A stretch of 64,000 bases of DNA from Telopea speciosissima (Eukaryota; Streptophyta; Magnoliopsida; Proteales; Proteaceae): assembly GCF_018873765.1 (NCBI RefSeq), contig NC_057919.1, forward strand, positions 20,252,698-20,316,697, given 5' to 3'. The position numbers and the translations under genes are program-made. Shown piece after piece: positions 44,921 to 57,799 of this stretch. Position 1 is the first letter of the stretch. Every line of letters starts with the position of its first letter. The notes below the pieces were generated by a model. It saw only the letters and a list, made by a program, of their open reading frames with translations, made no database searches and had not been told where the DNA came from.

Positions 44921-45344
44921 TAAAAATGGAAACAACAAAACAAATGAGAGAATGGAAGCTGTATTTGGTTGTCTAGAGCTTAATAAAAAAAAATAATCTA
45001 AATTAGAAAAGAAACGAATAGAAATGAAAAGAAAGAAAGAAAAAATTATCTTTATTTAAAAAACATAGAAAAGAAAAGAAAAAGTTGTTCTTTTGAGAGA
45101 GAGAGAGGTCATTCTCTTCTTTTCTATTTATTTCTATTTATGTCTAGACAACCAAACACAGCCGGAAAGGAAAATCTTTTTTCCAAGAGCTTATGCTTTT
45201 CAGGACCATTCTATTTCAAATAATAGGTAGATAGAAATGATGGAACACTAAACCTTTCCATGTTCTCTTAATGATTCAAAAAAGTGGATACACGTTGAGG
45301 GACCTTGATCTTCTACGGCCACGCGGCGGAGGAGCTGTCTAGGA
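44921..45344. other. intergenic, purine-rich tract
   Basis: 44,995-45,110 is strongly A/G-rich (AAAGAAAAGAAAGAAAG-type). Just before the next hairpin, 45,290-45,345 is GC-rich. No gene. Confidence 0.3.
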
Positions 45345-45461
45345 GTGGCGCACATAGGTCGCCCTCGCAATGACGTCTTCCTTGCCCCTACCCGAGCTAC
45401 CTCTGCCCGAGTAGGGGGTAAGGCGATCATTGCAAATGGCGCCTGTTTGTGCGCCACTGTT
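45345..45461. mobile_element. GC-rich hairpin, ~50-bp arms
   Basis: The left arm GTGGCGCACATAGGTCGCCC, then TTGCCCCTACCCGAGC, pairs with the right arm GCCCGAGTAGGGGGTAAGGC, then CCTGTTTGTGCGCCAC. The loop is very short. This hairpin resembles the one at 63,168-63,330 in its GCGCACA and CCCCTACC words. Confidence 0.6.
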
Positions 45462-45547
45462 CCCAGCTTTGGGCAAGGCAGGCGCCGTAGACAACTCGAT
45501 TACCACGTTGAGAGCTCTCATTTAACCAAACTATAAATAAAGACTTT

Positions 45548-45725
<178 letters not shown>

Positions 45726-45734
45726 CCGCCCCCG

Positions 45735-47310
45735 GAAGGTGGTAGTCATTTGTGGGTTCTTGATCGTCATCTACATTTGGAGCGCATCTATGCTATGTAA
45801 GGAGTTAAGCCATATGGTGGGATCCAACCATCCATTAGTAAAAACGTGTTTAAAACTCTATTTTAAACGTGTTTCTGTTTTTTACTGTTTTAAACACATT
45901 TTGTCATATGTTTCCCAAATATATAGAAAAAAATGGCAAATGACAAGCATTCTGTTTTTAACACATTTAAAACATATTCCCCCCTTTTTTGGCATTTTTT
46001 AAGATATTGGACTTATTGAACAATGTCTTACTTAATTGATCATATCTCCTTCTCTCCCAAACTTTGATTGACTTGATTCTTTCATCGACGTAAAGATGAC
46101 TTGAAAGGATACATTTCTCATGATATCACCTTCAACTCCAAAAAGGTCAACGCATGTATCCCAAAATTGAGCTACAAACTGATGCATCTATTAAAAAGGG
46201 TTTCTAAAGTGATGACTCCCAACTCCAACTAAACACGCATTGCTCCATGAGTGTGTTGGTTGTGTTGACAACAATGAGCAACACCAAAGACAAGCCACAT
46301 TGCTCAACTTTGGACATTATGGTGTATGAATAGGGCATTTTTATTGGACAATATTAGATGATATGTCTTAGATCTTCCAATGGATTGTAGAATATATATG
46401 GGTTAATTTTGAATGTTGCACTTGTTTTGGACATTAGAAAGCATGTATTTCAAATAAAAAATCCCTCAATTTATAAGAGAATAGTGCCTTGTTTTTTAAA
46501 TATAAACTTATAAAACCAGTACCGTCCGTTTTCCATTTTGAATTGCTCTCCGTTTTTTGACCGTCCATTTGCAATTTTTTACCGTTTAAAATCCGTACTA
46601 TCCGTTTTTTTTTTTTCGTTCCCATTTTTGCTAACTATGATCCAGCCCCATATGAAGTCAAGTGTTTCATGTGAAGGCCAACCTTCTTTCTATAGTTCGG
46701 TTGTAAAAAACCTTTGAAGTTTGTGGTTTTGCTAAGTTTCTGGAGGATGGTCAAGCTTTTAGACAAAAATACATTTTATGAAGTCAAGTGTCTCATGTGA
46801 AGGTCAACCTTATTTTCTATGGTCATTGTGAGAAAAAAAAAAAAAAGGATACACTTTGGAAGAGCATATAGTGGTGTTCTCCATGAGAGAAAAAGAGATT
46901 TTACTGAGAGGAAGAGTCAAGCTAATGCAATTTCTGTAAGAAGTTCTATCTCACATTTGAGTCATTCTTGAGACCGTTTGTGCTATCTTTCATACTGTTG
47001 ATCAAGCCGGATAGCCAAACTGGTGCTTGTGTTTTCTATTGGTTCTCCAAGCTATGTGGAGAAATATTTAGAGCTTTTAGAGGTGGAGTGATGTCATAAT
47101 TGATGCTTGTGGGGTAACATTGTATTTCTTCAAGTGTTATTGTTCTCTCTTATTCTTGTTGTAAATCTCAAGTTTTGGGCAAAAAACACTTAAGGAGAAA
47201 AATTATTTTAATCCCTATTTTATTTTAGTGGATTCCTCTCAAAATTGCCCAATGATTTTTCCCTTTACATTAAAGTATTTTTCATGTTAAATCTGATGTT
47301 GTATTAGTTT
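45735..47310. other. intergenic, possible decayed LTR sequence
   Basis: 46,640-46,690 and 46,772-46,826 are direct copies (TATGAAGTCAAGTGT...CATGTGAAGG(C/T)CAACCTT). 46,900-47,300 has the texture of a plant copia LTR leader (TTGTTGTAAATCTCAAG, then a T-rich stretch), but I cannot define ends. No coding. Confidence 0.3.
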
Positions 47311-47404
47311 GTGATTCTTCTTTATTGTAAAAATAAGATAACAAAATCCTATGATTTCAATATTTACATATACATTTTTTTGTGTGCCATATGCACTTGT
47401 GTTC

Positions 47405-47665
47405 TATTCTTGTGGGCTGCGGATCACGGATTTTCAAATACCGTTTGCTCTCATGGAACTAAACTGCGGATTCCTGCCAAGCTGCTCGCCTTTCATGCGC
47501 AATGCCAAAGGCGACAAAAAGATCGCTTACCCCATGCGCCTTGCCCGGGCGAGATAAACCGTCTTTTCCACCTTGTTGTGTTGGGCCCAGGTAGGGCAGG
47601 GTGCCAATTTGGGATCACCCCCCCATACCTCCCTTGCTATGTCTGGGCCGTCCTTTACTAATGGT
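47405..47665. other. GC-richer island, unassigned
   Basis: About 260 bases clearly GC-richer than the flanks (for example GCGCCTTGCCCGGGCGAG). It gives overlapping plus-strand ORFs, but no domain is recognisable. Probably an unclassified repeat. Confidence 0.3.
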
Positions 47666-49510
47666 GCAGGTATTTGTGCTGCACATGAGCTGGTTTGGGG
47701 CCTGTCACCCCCTTACTCCAATTAGGGGACCGTTCCACTAGACCATTAAGAAGTGTATATAAGATTTTTTTAAAAAGAAAAGGTATAAAAATTGCAATCC
47801 AATTCCTTTGAATAACAATTTGTCAAATGTAGTAGCATGAAGTCTCTCTCACATAACCGCTTTTGCTTCACAGTCTACTCCCTCCTCCCTTGACCAACTA
47901 CATCTACTAGGTTTTTCCTTTTTGCACTTTCGTACTTCGTATCATATTACCATGTGACATGTGTGATAAATAGAGTTTTGTTTGGAAAAATCAAAGAGGA
48001 AACACAACGGATTCTTCCATTTTATAGGACTTTCTAGATTTAAAAAAAAAAAAGAAACTTATTACATGTGATTTTAGGGAGTTTGATTTTTTTTTTTTTT
48101 TGGTACGAACTATGATTTCATAATTTAAGATGCTTGATAAAAAGTTGTAGACAACTTAGATTTCATGATAGTGAAAAATTCTACAACACTAATAAACCCG
48201 CCTTGTTAGAAACAATTAAACTTCTTCTCCCTTTTTCTACAAGTGCCTAGAACCATTTAAGAACCGGACTGTCTCATCCTCTAGTAATCGGGACTGGGAT
48301 TTAGGTTTGGTCCGGTTAACTAAATGGGATGGTACTAGGATTGGCACTTTTGGTGCTGGTACCGGTACCGTCCCATCCCAAATACCAGAAACCGTTCCAA
48401 TTGACACCTTTAGGGGCAGCTCGAAAGTAGAGGATCCCTCCTATGTTTGCATAGTTACTATTATGGTTCCATTCCTTCCACGTAAAACCGTGTATAATTT
48501 TTCTTTCTCGTGGTTTATACCCTGAAACAAACCAGAGGATAAAGATATTGTGGATGGACCATGCATGGAAACTAAAATAACTGTAAGATAACCTTTAGAA
48601 TGGGCTCAAATTACATCCTTTTGGGCTTTTATTATAAAGTTATTTTATTCATATTGTGGCCCATTTTTTAAAAGTTTTTGGGCCTTAATTTTACTAAGAC
48701 CTAAGACCATGTAGCTCAAGACAATTGGGATGACCCAGGCCTCGACTCATTGACCCGGCTAAGGTGACCCAGAAACCCAACCTGATTGCCCATGGTTTCT
48801 TTTACTCGGTTTTGCTTTGAAGAGGATATATTGAACCAACTTTTGGGGTGAACCTTGAGTCCCTTTATAGATCTAAGTAACATTTTACCCGGTATGATAG
48901 AAATTCTGTCCATGGCACTGGTGACATGTCACCTAAGAGTACCCATTTTATTACTATAAGGGGGTGTTTGGATTTTAAGCTACCTTTTGGGTATTTTTAT
49001 GCATCTATTTGAATGTTTAAGCATTTTTTTTGCTATTTAAGCTCATGATTGGATATTATGGAGTGTTGTTTGGCTACATAAAGTATTATTTAGTCATATA
49101 AAGTGTTGTTTGGATACATAAATACTGTTTGGCCATATTAATTACTTTGACTGTATAAAGTGTTGTTTGGCTGCATAAAGTATCATCTAGATATATTAGG
49201 TGATGTTTAACTATTTAAGTATTGTTTAATTGTTTAAGTCCATTTTGGTGTTTGGATAATTAATTAGTTATACGGACTAATTATTATATGTTCTCCTATT
49301 TGAGTATCATACTTTGAAGAATTAAAACTTCACATGGAAAGTTATCACATGTCTATGGTGATGAAGTTATATGTCACGAGACATTATGGTTATTCTTTAT
49401 AAGAACCTATGATGAATTTAAAAGACACAAAAAGTGTTTTTTATTTAGACCATAAAGATAATACTTGCTTTGATTGTGATACTTAAGAGTACATTAAGCA
49501 TTGCCCTAGG
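47666..49510. other. intergenic, irregular repeats
   Basis: 48,300-48,410 has GGTACCGGTACCG and ends GGTTCC-AATTGACACC, a decayed GGTGTCAATTGG-type element. 49,060-49,230 is an irregular array of ATAAAGT(G/A)TTGTTTGGCT-like words (about 5 copies, variable spacing). No gene. Confidence 0.4.
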
Positions 49511-49605
49511 CATGATTTCCACCTTTCCATGGGGGCAACATGGTACTTTTATGCGCTGCTATATCTAGCCGCAGGAGCCCCGCTACCAAGTAATGTTCTT
49601 TTCCT
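49511..49605. repeat. fragment of the GC-rich foldback family
   Basis: It contains ATGATTTCCACCTTTCCATG, GGGGCAACATGG and GCCGCAGGAGCCCCGCTACC, ending AGTAATGTTCTTTTCC. About half the length of other members. Confidence 0.45.
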
Positions 49606-51379
49606 TAGATCTCTCAAGACCTAGTATTGCCTTGAGAGTGTGAGTATTTGAAAGATTTTGGTAAGGCTTTTTCTTCCACTTTAGAAGTGGAATTTGTACT
49701 GTGCTATAAGGTTGTCTCTCGAGCATTTCGTTAAGGCATTTCCTCACAAATTTCAAAAGAGGTACTTTCTATTAAAAAATTGATTCAAATCTTCTGTGAC
49801 AATATTACGATAATCTGATTTTCTAACATGTGCTCAGTGAGTTGATACACAGAGATAAAATAATTGTTGTTAAGAAGGATGTTTCAATAGGGTCAAATTT
49901 GTAAATGGATGTAGAGAAATTGAATTTGATCCTCGGTAGTATCCGTTTAGGGAGCATCCGTATTCGTTTAGAGATGTCAGAAAAAAAGTCCTAAATGCTA
50001 CATGATAAATCGAATCCGATTACTTAATTATAAAAATTAAGTAAATAACAATTTGGGTGGGGTTTTGAAGATTTTCAATAAGGATTCATGCAGAATATGA
50101 GTTGAAATGATAATCATGATCTATAAAGATGGATTGAGGAGTGAATAAATATCCCTTTAGGGGAGGAAGGTTGAGTTACACAAGGTAGAGGTGTAAGCGG
50201 ATGGCCGAAAATCCAAAGTTTCGACTTAGCATCAGAATCGTCCAAGTCTGTTTAGAGATATCCGTGATTCGACCATTGAAATATCCAAATCCGATTGTCG
50301 AATCCGTACCCAAGCTCAATCCAATCCCGGTTTACGAGGCCTAGTCTCAAGGTCAAACAAAACATTAAGTACTTGATATTATTGCAATACACATTTTATG
50401 ATTTTGAATTAAAGTTTTAATCTACTAATTTGAATTTCTATCATTTCTTAAACATTTTTTTTGGGTATGATTTCTCATTGTTTATGCACATATAGTTTGA
50501 AATGACATATGCCTATAAAGATGTTTACAAAATAAAAATAATAATAGATGTTTATAAAGATGAAAGGCAATAAAGTTTGGACTTAGAATTAATCACGAGG
50601 TTGATTCAGAATTGACCATTGGGGTTAATTCTACAGCTGGCCCAACTCAATCATCCCGGTTCTTTAATTGGTCTGGGTTAACTTGATGACCACTAATATA
50701 ATCTCATATTTATTACCATTAATTTTGATATAAAACACCACATTGAGGAGCAGCAGCTGAAATTTGTGAGAAAACTGTAGCACATTACCATAAAAACTAA
50801 TGTGATAAACTTTAGTAGAACCCTAATTTTCCTATAGTTTGGTACATTAGCTGTACCAAAGTAATAACTAATCCTTGGTTCATGATTGATTATTGGATAA
50901 TGACCTTGGGGAACATATAATAAAGCCCCTTAATCCATCTTCTACCTAATAAAGTAATGGGCTATGTACCTTTCCACTAGAATTGTGAGATTTTTTTTTT
51001 TTTTTTTGGGTAACCAAAACATATGTTATTAATTGGTTATATGATATTTGGTCTCATAAAAATAACAAAAATTGGAGTGTTCATCCTTCTGAATTGAGAA
51101 TTTGATTCATGATCCATGAATGGACCCCCAACAAGCTTAACTTTCACAACATGTTAGGAACTAATGAAATTAAAAAAAGAAAAAAAAATTATATCATTGA
51201 TAATTAATTCAACAATACATCTCATTGTAGATATAATTATTGATCTTGTTTTCAATTAAAATAGTTAAGATGTTTTGTCTATTCTAATCATTCTTTGTAT
51301 TCATTTTTATTATTCCGTGGGAGGAGATGAGAGTAGTATAGAATTAGTAGTACTCACTATATAGTATATGAGAAAAAGA
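49606..51379. other. intergenic, no gene seen
   Basis: AT-rich. 49.90-50.35 kb holds AAATGGATG/CCGAATCC words similar to the repeat at 24.4-25.0 kb. A T run of ~18 lies at 50,991-51,008. Confidence 0.35.
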
Positions 51380-51520
51380 CCTCTACTTGGTGGTGCCCCG
51401 TACGCCTTCTCACAAGGCACCGTAAAATGACGTCTCTACCCTCTGAGTGGATACCCAGAGGCATTCCCCCATTGGCCTATATGCTGGTGTAGAGACCATG
51501 CGACCAAATAGCAATCTCAT
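51380..51520. repeat. GC-rich foldback family member
   Basis: GACCTCTACTTGGTGGTGCC to AGAGACCATGCGACCAAATAG, with ACGTCTCTACCCTCTGAGTG in the middle. It is the same layout as 35,537-35,725 but more diverged. Confidence 0.4.
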
Positions 51521-51796
51521 ATCCATACTATATATATAGTTGTTTTGTCGATTCATTTGATTGTGAAATTAATTGACTTTGTGGTTTGGTTGGTAGGTAT
51601 GATTTTTGGCTTTTTTTGTTGCTCACCTTTTATTCTATTTGCTATCTAATTTAATTAAGAAGAGCTCTGTTCAACTTTCAACAACCCCCTATTTTTCTAT
51701 GAAGGAAAAAAAAAAGGGCAAGCTAGCAAGACTGCAAGAGTGAGGTGGCCAAGTTTCTTCAACTTGTCGAATAAATCTTTTCAGATAGAAAAGAAG

Positions 51797-52218
51797 TAGG
51801 GGTGTCATGCCAAGTTGGTCCGATCGGTTTCGGTCCAACTTAATCGGTTTTGCGCCATTGAAGGCTACGAATAAAACCGAATAATTATATAGATTTTTCC
51901 TTAAAATCGAGATTAAGATCAGTTAATAGTTGATCAATTGATTGAAACATTTTTGTCTATATTCTAGCAATGGGTATTAAGATAGCTTAATTACTCCTCA
52001 ATTGATGATTATTGACCGGTCTAAACCCATCGGGTATTGGATGGGTTTGTAAATTAGTTTTAATCGATCGGTCTATTAATTTAGATCGAGATTATTGATT
52101 AATTAAAATAAAAAATGAATTTATCTTAAAATCAAAACTAGACCGTTAAATAATCGATTTGGTTTAACTTTATTTGGCCGGTCTCAATCAGATCTGTCGG
52201 TCGAAAATAACACCCCAT
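51797..52218. mobile_element. TIR element of the TAGGGGTGTCA type, ~420 bp
   Basis: Left TAGGGGTGTCATGCC; the right end reads TATGGGGTGTTATTTTC as reverse complement. The interior is AT-rich with GGTCGGTC/GATCGGT words and no coding. This terminal motif occurs in several decayed stretches of the window (12.0, 24.3, 42.9 and 48.4 kb). Confidence 0.5.
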
Positions 52219-52611
52219 AATTATATGATAAGTTTATCAATAAATTGAGATTAGGTCCGGTTAGTAGAAATTTAATCCAACTTATTATCGTGGTCACTAC
52301 TCACTACCTTTGTATTTCATTGTAATCATCACGTCATCTCATCATTGTAGAATATGCTCTCTAAATGTTTAGTGAGCTTGATTGCATTTTATAATATATA
52401 ATTCACAAATTAGCTTCTATGTCCACGTTGCATGGAATTCTTCGTATGTTTACGTGGACCACCATATTCTTATTTTTTTTTCATTTTCTATTTCAATGGA
52501 ATCACCTTCAATTGGAGAGAATAGTTTTTCTTCAATGACGTTAACCATCAGAATCGATTTCACACCATCCATGGGGTGTGAGGGGTGTTCACCGATGGAG
52601 CTTAGAATGCT

Positions 52612-52900
52612 AAAACAAACCAAAGTAGTAGGGGTGTGATTATAAAGGATAGCTCGGAGAATTTTATAGCAGCAAATTGCGTTTATATATATAACAATGG
52701 TTTTTCTGCTTCATCCATGGAAGGCGAAGCGATTCATGATGCTTTACTATTAGCCAAGACATTCTTAGGACTGCCAGGTGACTCTAAATAAGAATTTTCA
52801 CTTACTTGCATAGTGAATGACAATCCATTAACAATGGGGCTTCAAATGCGCGGGAAAGGATATCAGAAGGTATTTTGGGAAATATACTAAAACCCTATAA
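52612..52900 (+). pseudogene. second RNase H relic (LINE-type)
   Basis: The plus strand reads RGVIIKDSSENFIAANCVY, then SASSMEGEAIHDALLLAKTF and a TAA at about 52,790. These are the second strand and the Glu-bearing helix (MEGEA) of the RNase H domain of plant LINEs. The first Asp motif is not clear and later parts are frameshifted. It is a different copy from the relic at 39.7 kb. Confidence 0.6.
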
Positions 52901-53227
52901 GGATTTGTGAATTATAGGATGGTGTGATGAACCTTCACCATGTGGTATATATTAATGGGATTTAATTTTCAATAAAAGCAATTTAAAAATATATGAGATT
53001 TAGTTTTCTAATAAAAGCAATTTAAGACATGTTTTTCTTACCAAGTCAAGACGGAAAAAAAAAAAAAAAAACACTGATGACCATGTTAGTTAGAGAGACC
53101 AAATCAAATGATATGGCAATTCATTTATTAAACTGTTGTCATTAATATACAAAGTGGTGATCTAGATCAACCATGCTAATTCATGTGGTCCCTTTCAATT
53201 AGTGATCTATCATTTATATTAGGAACG

Positions 53228-53370
53228 AGTTTACCTCCACCCAAGGTGAATGGGATCCCATCCATTGCGTGGTGAGAGAGGGGGCAAAATGACTACCCCG
53301 CCCCCAAGATGCTAGTGCAAGTGCTTTCTTTGGCTACCGCACACGCATGGCCCATGTGCTCCCCCAAAAA
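53228..53370. repeat. GC-rich repeat fragment
   Basis: It contains AGGTGAATGGGATCCCAT, as also seen near 18,690 in the zinc-finger gene intron, followed by GGGCAAAATGACTACCCCG and CATGGCCCATGTGCTCCCC of the GC-rich family. Confidence 0.4.
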
Positions 53371-54196
53371 ATAAATGTGGGATTTAATTTTCAAATAAAA
53401 ACAATATAACTATACATTAGATTTAATTTTCAAATAAAAGCAATATAAGACATGTTTTTCTTATCAAGTCAATTGATGATTTGATGACCATGTTAAGTAG
53501 AGAGACCAAATTAAATTATATGGCACGACATGTATCAAACTATTCCCATATTAATATACAAAGTGGTGACCTATATCAACCATGTTAATTCATGTGGTCC
53601 CTTTCAATCAGTAATTCGTCATTTATTTATAAACTTAAACTCTAGTTACTTTGGAAGTTGCTAAATTTTCATTCTTTTTTTCAAGAGTTATATTTTTTGG
53701 AAAAATCTAATTGAAAGTTGAAACCATGGTTTTCCACTTTTCCCTATGTAGTCTTTGAATTTTCCTTTTACACATGGCTATCTCCTATTGGGTTGAAGCT
53801 TGACATAAGAAGAACAATGGATGTTGAGATTATCCTTGAATTACTACATAACAGAATCAGGGCCATGGTTGCTGTCTAGATGTAACCATGTATGGTGACA
53901 TGTAGTAGAAACTCCCTTATTATTATTTTTTTTCCTATTTTAAGCAAATGTGATTTGGCTGAATCATGTCTTCCACAAAGTGTCGGTGCTGGGTGAATGG
54001 TTGTTATCGTAGTAGCAAGGCCCATCGACAGAACCTATCTATGTACATGGCCCATGCGAAGGTCATCCATCAACTACTTCCAGAATAATTATATAATAAA
54101 ACCAAACCCTACTTCTTTTAAGTAACTCAATTACTCTCTCTATCTCTCACACATTTTAATAGGAAGGATAAAGTTTTCTTATGTGGTCCTTTTGAG

Positions 54197-54457
54197 GGAT
54201 TGGGTTCCTCTCTAGCGAACCCCCGAGCTGGACGATGTCTGGCGCATCCTCAGAGATCAACACGTGATTAAGGTGTTGTTTGAACGGTGATGATGGATGG
54301 GCACATCTGAGCATGGTGCACATGCAATGGAGAGAAGGATTTCCAGCCTGGGAGTGCATCCATCATAGTCATTCAAACGGCACTTTGGCCACGTGTTGTC
54401 CTTTGGGGGTGCGCCGGACATTGTCCAGCATGGGTGCTCTGGAGAGGAGCCGGATCC
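54197..54457. mobile_element. foldback element in copy A
   Basis: The left arm GGATTGGGTTCCTCTCTAGC, then GGCGCATCCTCAGAG and CAACACGTG, pairs with the right arm CACGTGTTGTCC, GGGTGCGCCGGACATTGTCC and GGAGAGGAGCCGGATCC. The arms are ~110 bp. It shares its termini with the foldback split by the MULE at 27.4-29.0 kb. Confidence 0.65.
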
Positions 54458-54519
54458 ATGAGGCTTCTACATATGCTTGTTTTTTCTGAGCCATGTAAAA
54501 GGCTCGGAATTTGAAAGCT

Positions 54520-54521
<2 letters not shown>

Positions 54522-54546
<25 letters not shown>
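54522..54546. repeat. (TC)n microsatellite
   Basis: About 12 CT units. The copy in the duplicated segment (about 56,170-56,189) is shorter, a length change since duplication. Confidence 0.8.
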
Positions 54547-54551
<5 letters not shown>

Positions 54552-55833
54552 TTGTTATATTCACAATAATTTCTTAGGCCTATGATTTGAGAGCATAGAT
54601 ACTATGTGTATGACTACTGAAAGTTCACCCACTATATACTCCCTCTATTCTTGCAATGGAGAACTTGAGAATCATTTCCAACTTTGATAAGATTGAACAA
54701 TAGCTTTAATTGTAAGAGATAGAAGCAAATGATAAAGTTTGGTTTAAACCAATTTGCCATATCTTTTGCTCCAATTAAATGCATTCCCAATGAGCACAAT
54801 GGTCCCTTCTCTTAATGCTAAGAGGGAAATAAATACAAGCCGACTATCAATGCAAAATAGGATTTTGAACTTGTTATGCAATGAGTTATATTTTATTTTC
54901 CATATGATTATGCTTTCTCTTTTTGGAATGCATTGGAAAAGAAATATGCTTTAGAAGCAAGATTGAAACCAATTTACCGTCTCTTTTTGGAATGCATTGG
55001 AAAAGAAATATGCTTTAGAAGCAAGATTGAAACCATCGCATTGGAAAAGAAATATGTTTTATTTTCCATATGATTATGCTTTCTCTATTTGGAATGCATT
55101 GGAAAAGAAATATGCTTTAGAACTTGAGAATCATTTCCGACTTTGACAAGATTGAACTGTTCAATAGCTTTAATTATAAGAGATAGAAGCAAATGATCAA
55201 GTTTGGTTTAAACCAACTTGCCATCTTTTTTGCTCTAATTAAATGCATTCCCAATGAACGCAATGGTCCCTTCTCTTAATGCTAAGAGGGAAATAAACAC
55301 GGGCGGAACTATGAATGCAAAATAGGATTTTGAACTTGTTATGCAATGAGTTATATAGTGTTTTATTTTCCATATGATTATGCTTTCTCTATTTGAAATG
55401 CATTGGAAAAGAAATATGCTTGAGAAGATACAATGGATGATGAGATTTATCCATCCATAATTTTTCAGCCTCATTTGAATTACTACATAACAGAATCAGG
55501 GCCATGGTTGCTGTCTAGATGTAACCATGTATGGTGACATGTAGTAGAAACTCCTTATTATTATTTTTTTCCTATTTTAAGCAAATGTGATTTGGCTGAA
55601 TCATGTCTTCCACAAAGTGTCGGTGCTGGGTGAATGGTTGTTATCGTAGTAGCAAGGCCCATCGACAGAACCTATCTATGTACATGGCCCATGCGAAGGT
55701 CATCCATCAACTACTTCCAGAATAATTATATAATAAAACCAAACCCTACTTCTTTTAAGTAACTCAATTACTCTCTCTATCTCTCACACATTTTAATAGG
55801 AAGGATAAAGTTTTCTTATGTGGTCCTTTTGAG

Positions 55834-56107
55834 GGATTGGGTTCTCTCTAGCGAACCCCGAGCTGATGTTCTTACAAGGGATGTGCGATCCTCAGAGATC
55901 AACACGTGATTAAGGTGTTGTTTGAACGGTGATGATGGATAGGCACATATGGTTCATGGTATACACATGACCATGGAGAGAAGGATTTCTAAAGCATTGG
56001 GAGTGTGCATCCATCATCGCCCAACCCAACGACACCAACCCACGTGTCGACCTTTGGGGGTGCGCCAGACATTGTCCAGCACGGCTGCGCTAGAGAGGAG
56101 CCCGATC
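55834..56107. mobile_element. foldback element in copy A'
   Basis: The duplicate of 54,197-54,457, with the same arm ends (GGATTGGGTTCTCTCTAGCG and GAGAGGAGCCCGATCC) but a more diverged middle. Its presence in both copies shows it inserted before the 1.6-kb duplication. Confidence 0.6.
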
Positions 56108-56298
56108 CGTGAGGCTTCTACATGGACTTGTTTTTTCTGAGCCATGTAAAAGACTTGGAATTTGAAAGTTTCTCTCTCTCTCTCTCTCAATTTTTTGTTA
56201 TATTCACAATAATTTCTTAAGCCTATAATTTGAGAGCATAGATACTTTGTGTATGACTACTGAAAGTTCTCCCACTGTATACTCCCTCTATTCCTGCA

Positions 56299-57030
56299 AT
56301 GGAGAACTTGAGAATCATTTTCGACTTTGATAAGATTGAACTGTTCAATAGCTTTAATTATAAGAGATAGAAGCAAATGATCAAGTTTGGTTTAAACCAA
56401 CTTGCCATCTCTTTTGCTCTAATTAAATGCATTCCCAATGAACGCAATGGTCCCTTCTCTTAATGCTAAGAGGGAAATAAACACGGGCGGAACTATGAAT
56501 GCAAAATAGGATTTTGAACTTGTTATGCAATGAGTTATATAGTGTTTTATTTTCCATATGATTATGCTTTCTCTATTTGAAATGCATTGGAAAAGAAATA
56601 TGCTTGAGAAGATACATGAAATAAGAAATATAATGTAACTACCTTTATGATGAAAGATGGTAGAAATATTTCTGCACAGATTGACAAGTTTCAATTCTTG
56701 GTTGCAAAGTTGGCAAGAACCCAAAAGGTGCTTCTATAAAATAATAATACAAGGTTTTCTAACTTATAGAGAAATTGCTAGTGTCTTGGAATGATTTCAA
56801 ACTCTACATGAAGCACAAAAGAAAAGATTGGACATTTGACCAGATTATCATCCGAGTAAAAATTGAGGGGAAGAACTTGGAGAAGGACAGGATCGAAAAA
56901 GCCATGTAATTAAATCCAAGAATAACTTAGTAGAGTCTGGCAAACATGAAAGAAAAAACAAAAACCCTTCATTTCAAGAAGGATAGTTCAAGAAGAAATA
57001 GGAAAATTGGGGGGCAGCCGTTTTGTCGAC
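56299..57030 (+). pseudogene. copia gag, broken
   Basis: ATG near 56,299 opens FDFDKIELFNSFNYKR, a copia-gag-like start, then a TAG, then KQMIKFGLNQLAISFALIK. About 56,580-56,690 reads ALEKKYA and NKKYNVTTFMMKDGRNISAQ, matching the gag WxALExKY...KKY motif. 56,790-56,900 reads WNDFKLYMKHKRKDWTFDQI, a late gag motif. Stops interrupt each part. Confidence 0.7.
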
Positions 57031-57111
57031 TTGTTATATCTTAATAGGATATCTCATAAGAACACTAGGTTGTTATCATTTATGTTATGGCATAATATGT
57101 AATCTAATATT

Positions 57112-57345
57112 AGATATTTGAAAGTCTGGGTTGATCTAGCAAAATTATGAATTCCTAATCCTAAGAAAAGGAAATTAGGACAAAACTTGTGATTGTGTTT
57201 TCATTGAGTATGTTACTACCTCGTAGTGTTGCATATAGATTCTTGGTGATTAAATCAATATAGAATATGTTTGATGTTAATACCATTATAAAATCAATGA
57301 TGCAGAATTCTTTGATTGGGCCGAGTTGCCTGAGTTGAGTCAAAA
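57112..57345 (+). pseudogene. copia integrase C-terminal fragment
   Basis: YLKVWVDLAKL, then IPNPKKRKLGQ and frame-shifted stretches equal to CVFI..., YRFLVIKSI and NTI... correspond to the usual copia ...YLKVWGCLAKVxIPxPKKxKIGPKT...FIGYA...YRFLV region. The catalytic core upstream is missing. Confidence 0.6.
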
Positions 57346-57799
57346 TTTTGAAAAATTTGGTCAAGAATTATGTAGACTACGTCAGGGTAAAAAATGATGA
57401 GATTCAGTCATAAATCGTCCAAGTCAAATAAGGCTCAGTATTTTAACTTGAGTCATGACAGACTTGATGAATTTAGTTGTTTTTTTTTTTAAATAAAAAT
57501 AAAAATAAAAATCATAAAGTCGATTCACTTAGAAATTGAGTTTAGTAAAATAGTAAATCGTTATTCTAAAACAATAAGAAACCCTCAACTCCTCGTCTCA
57601 CTTCTCTTGTTCAATGGTAGAAACTCAAAATGCATTGATATGTGATTCTTTGATTTTTTTTTTTTTTTTTTTCTTCTGGTTTTCTCATATTTTTTTTTAA
57701 TAATTTTATACAAATTTATTGCATTAAAAATAAGAAAAAATGTGACTCCTCTTATTTATCAAGAGGCGATTGAATTTTCGAATTCTGTATTTTGAAAAG

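Noticed and set aside
55235..56724. Two minus-strand ORFs sharing an identical 60-residue stretch, seemingly a duplicated gene
   Set aside because: They are antisense to duplicated copia gag sequence on the plus strand.
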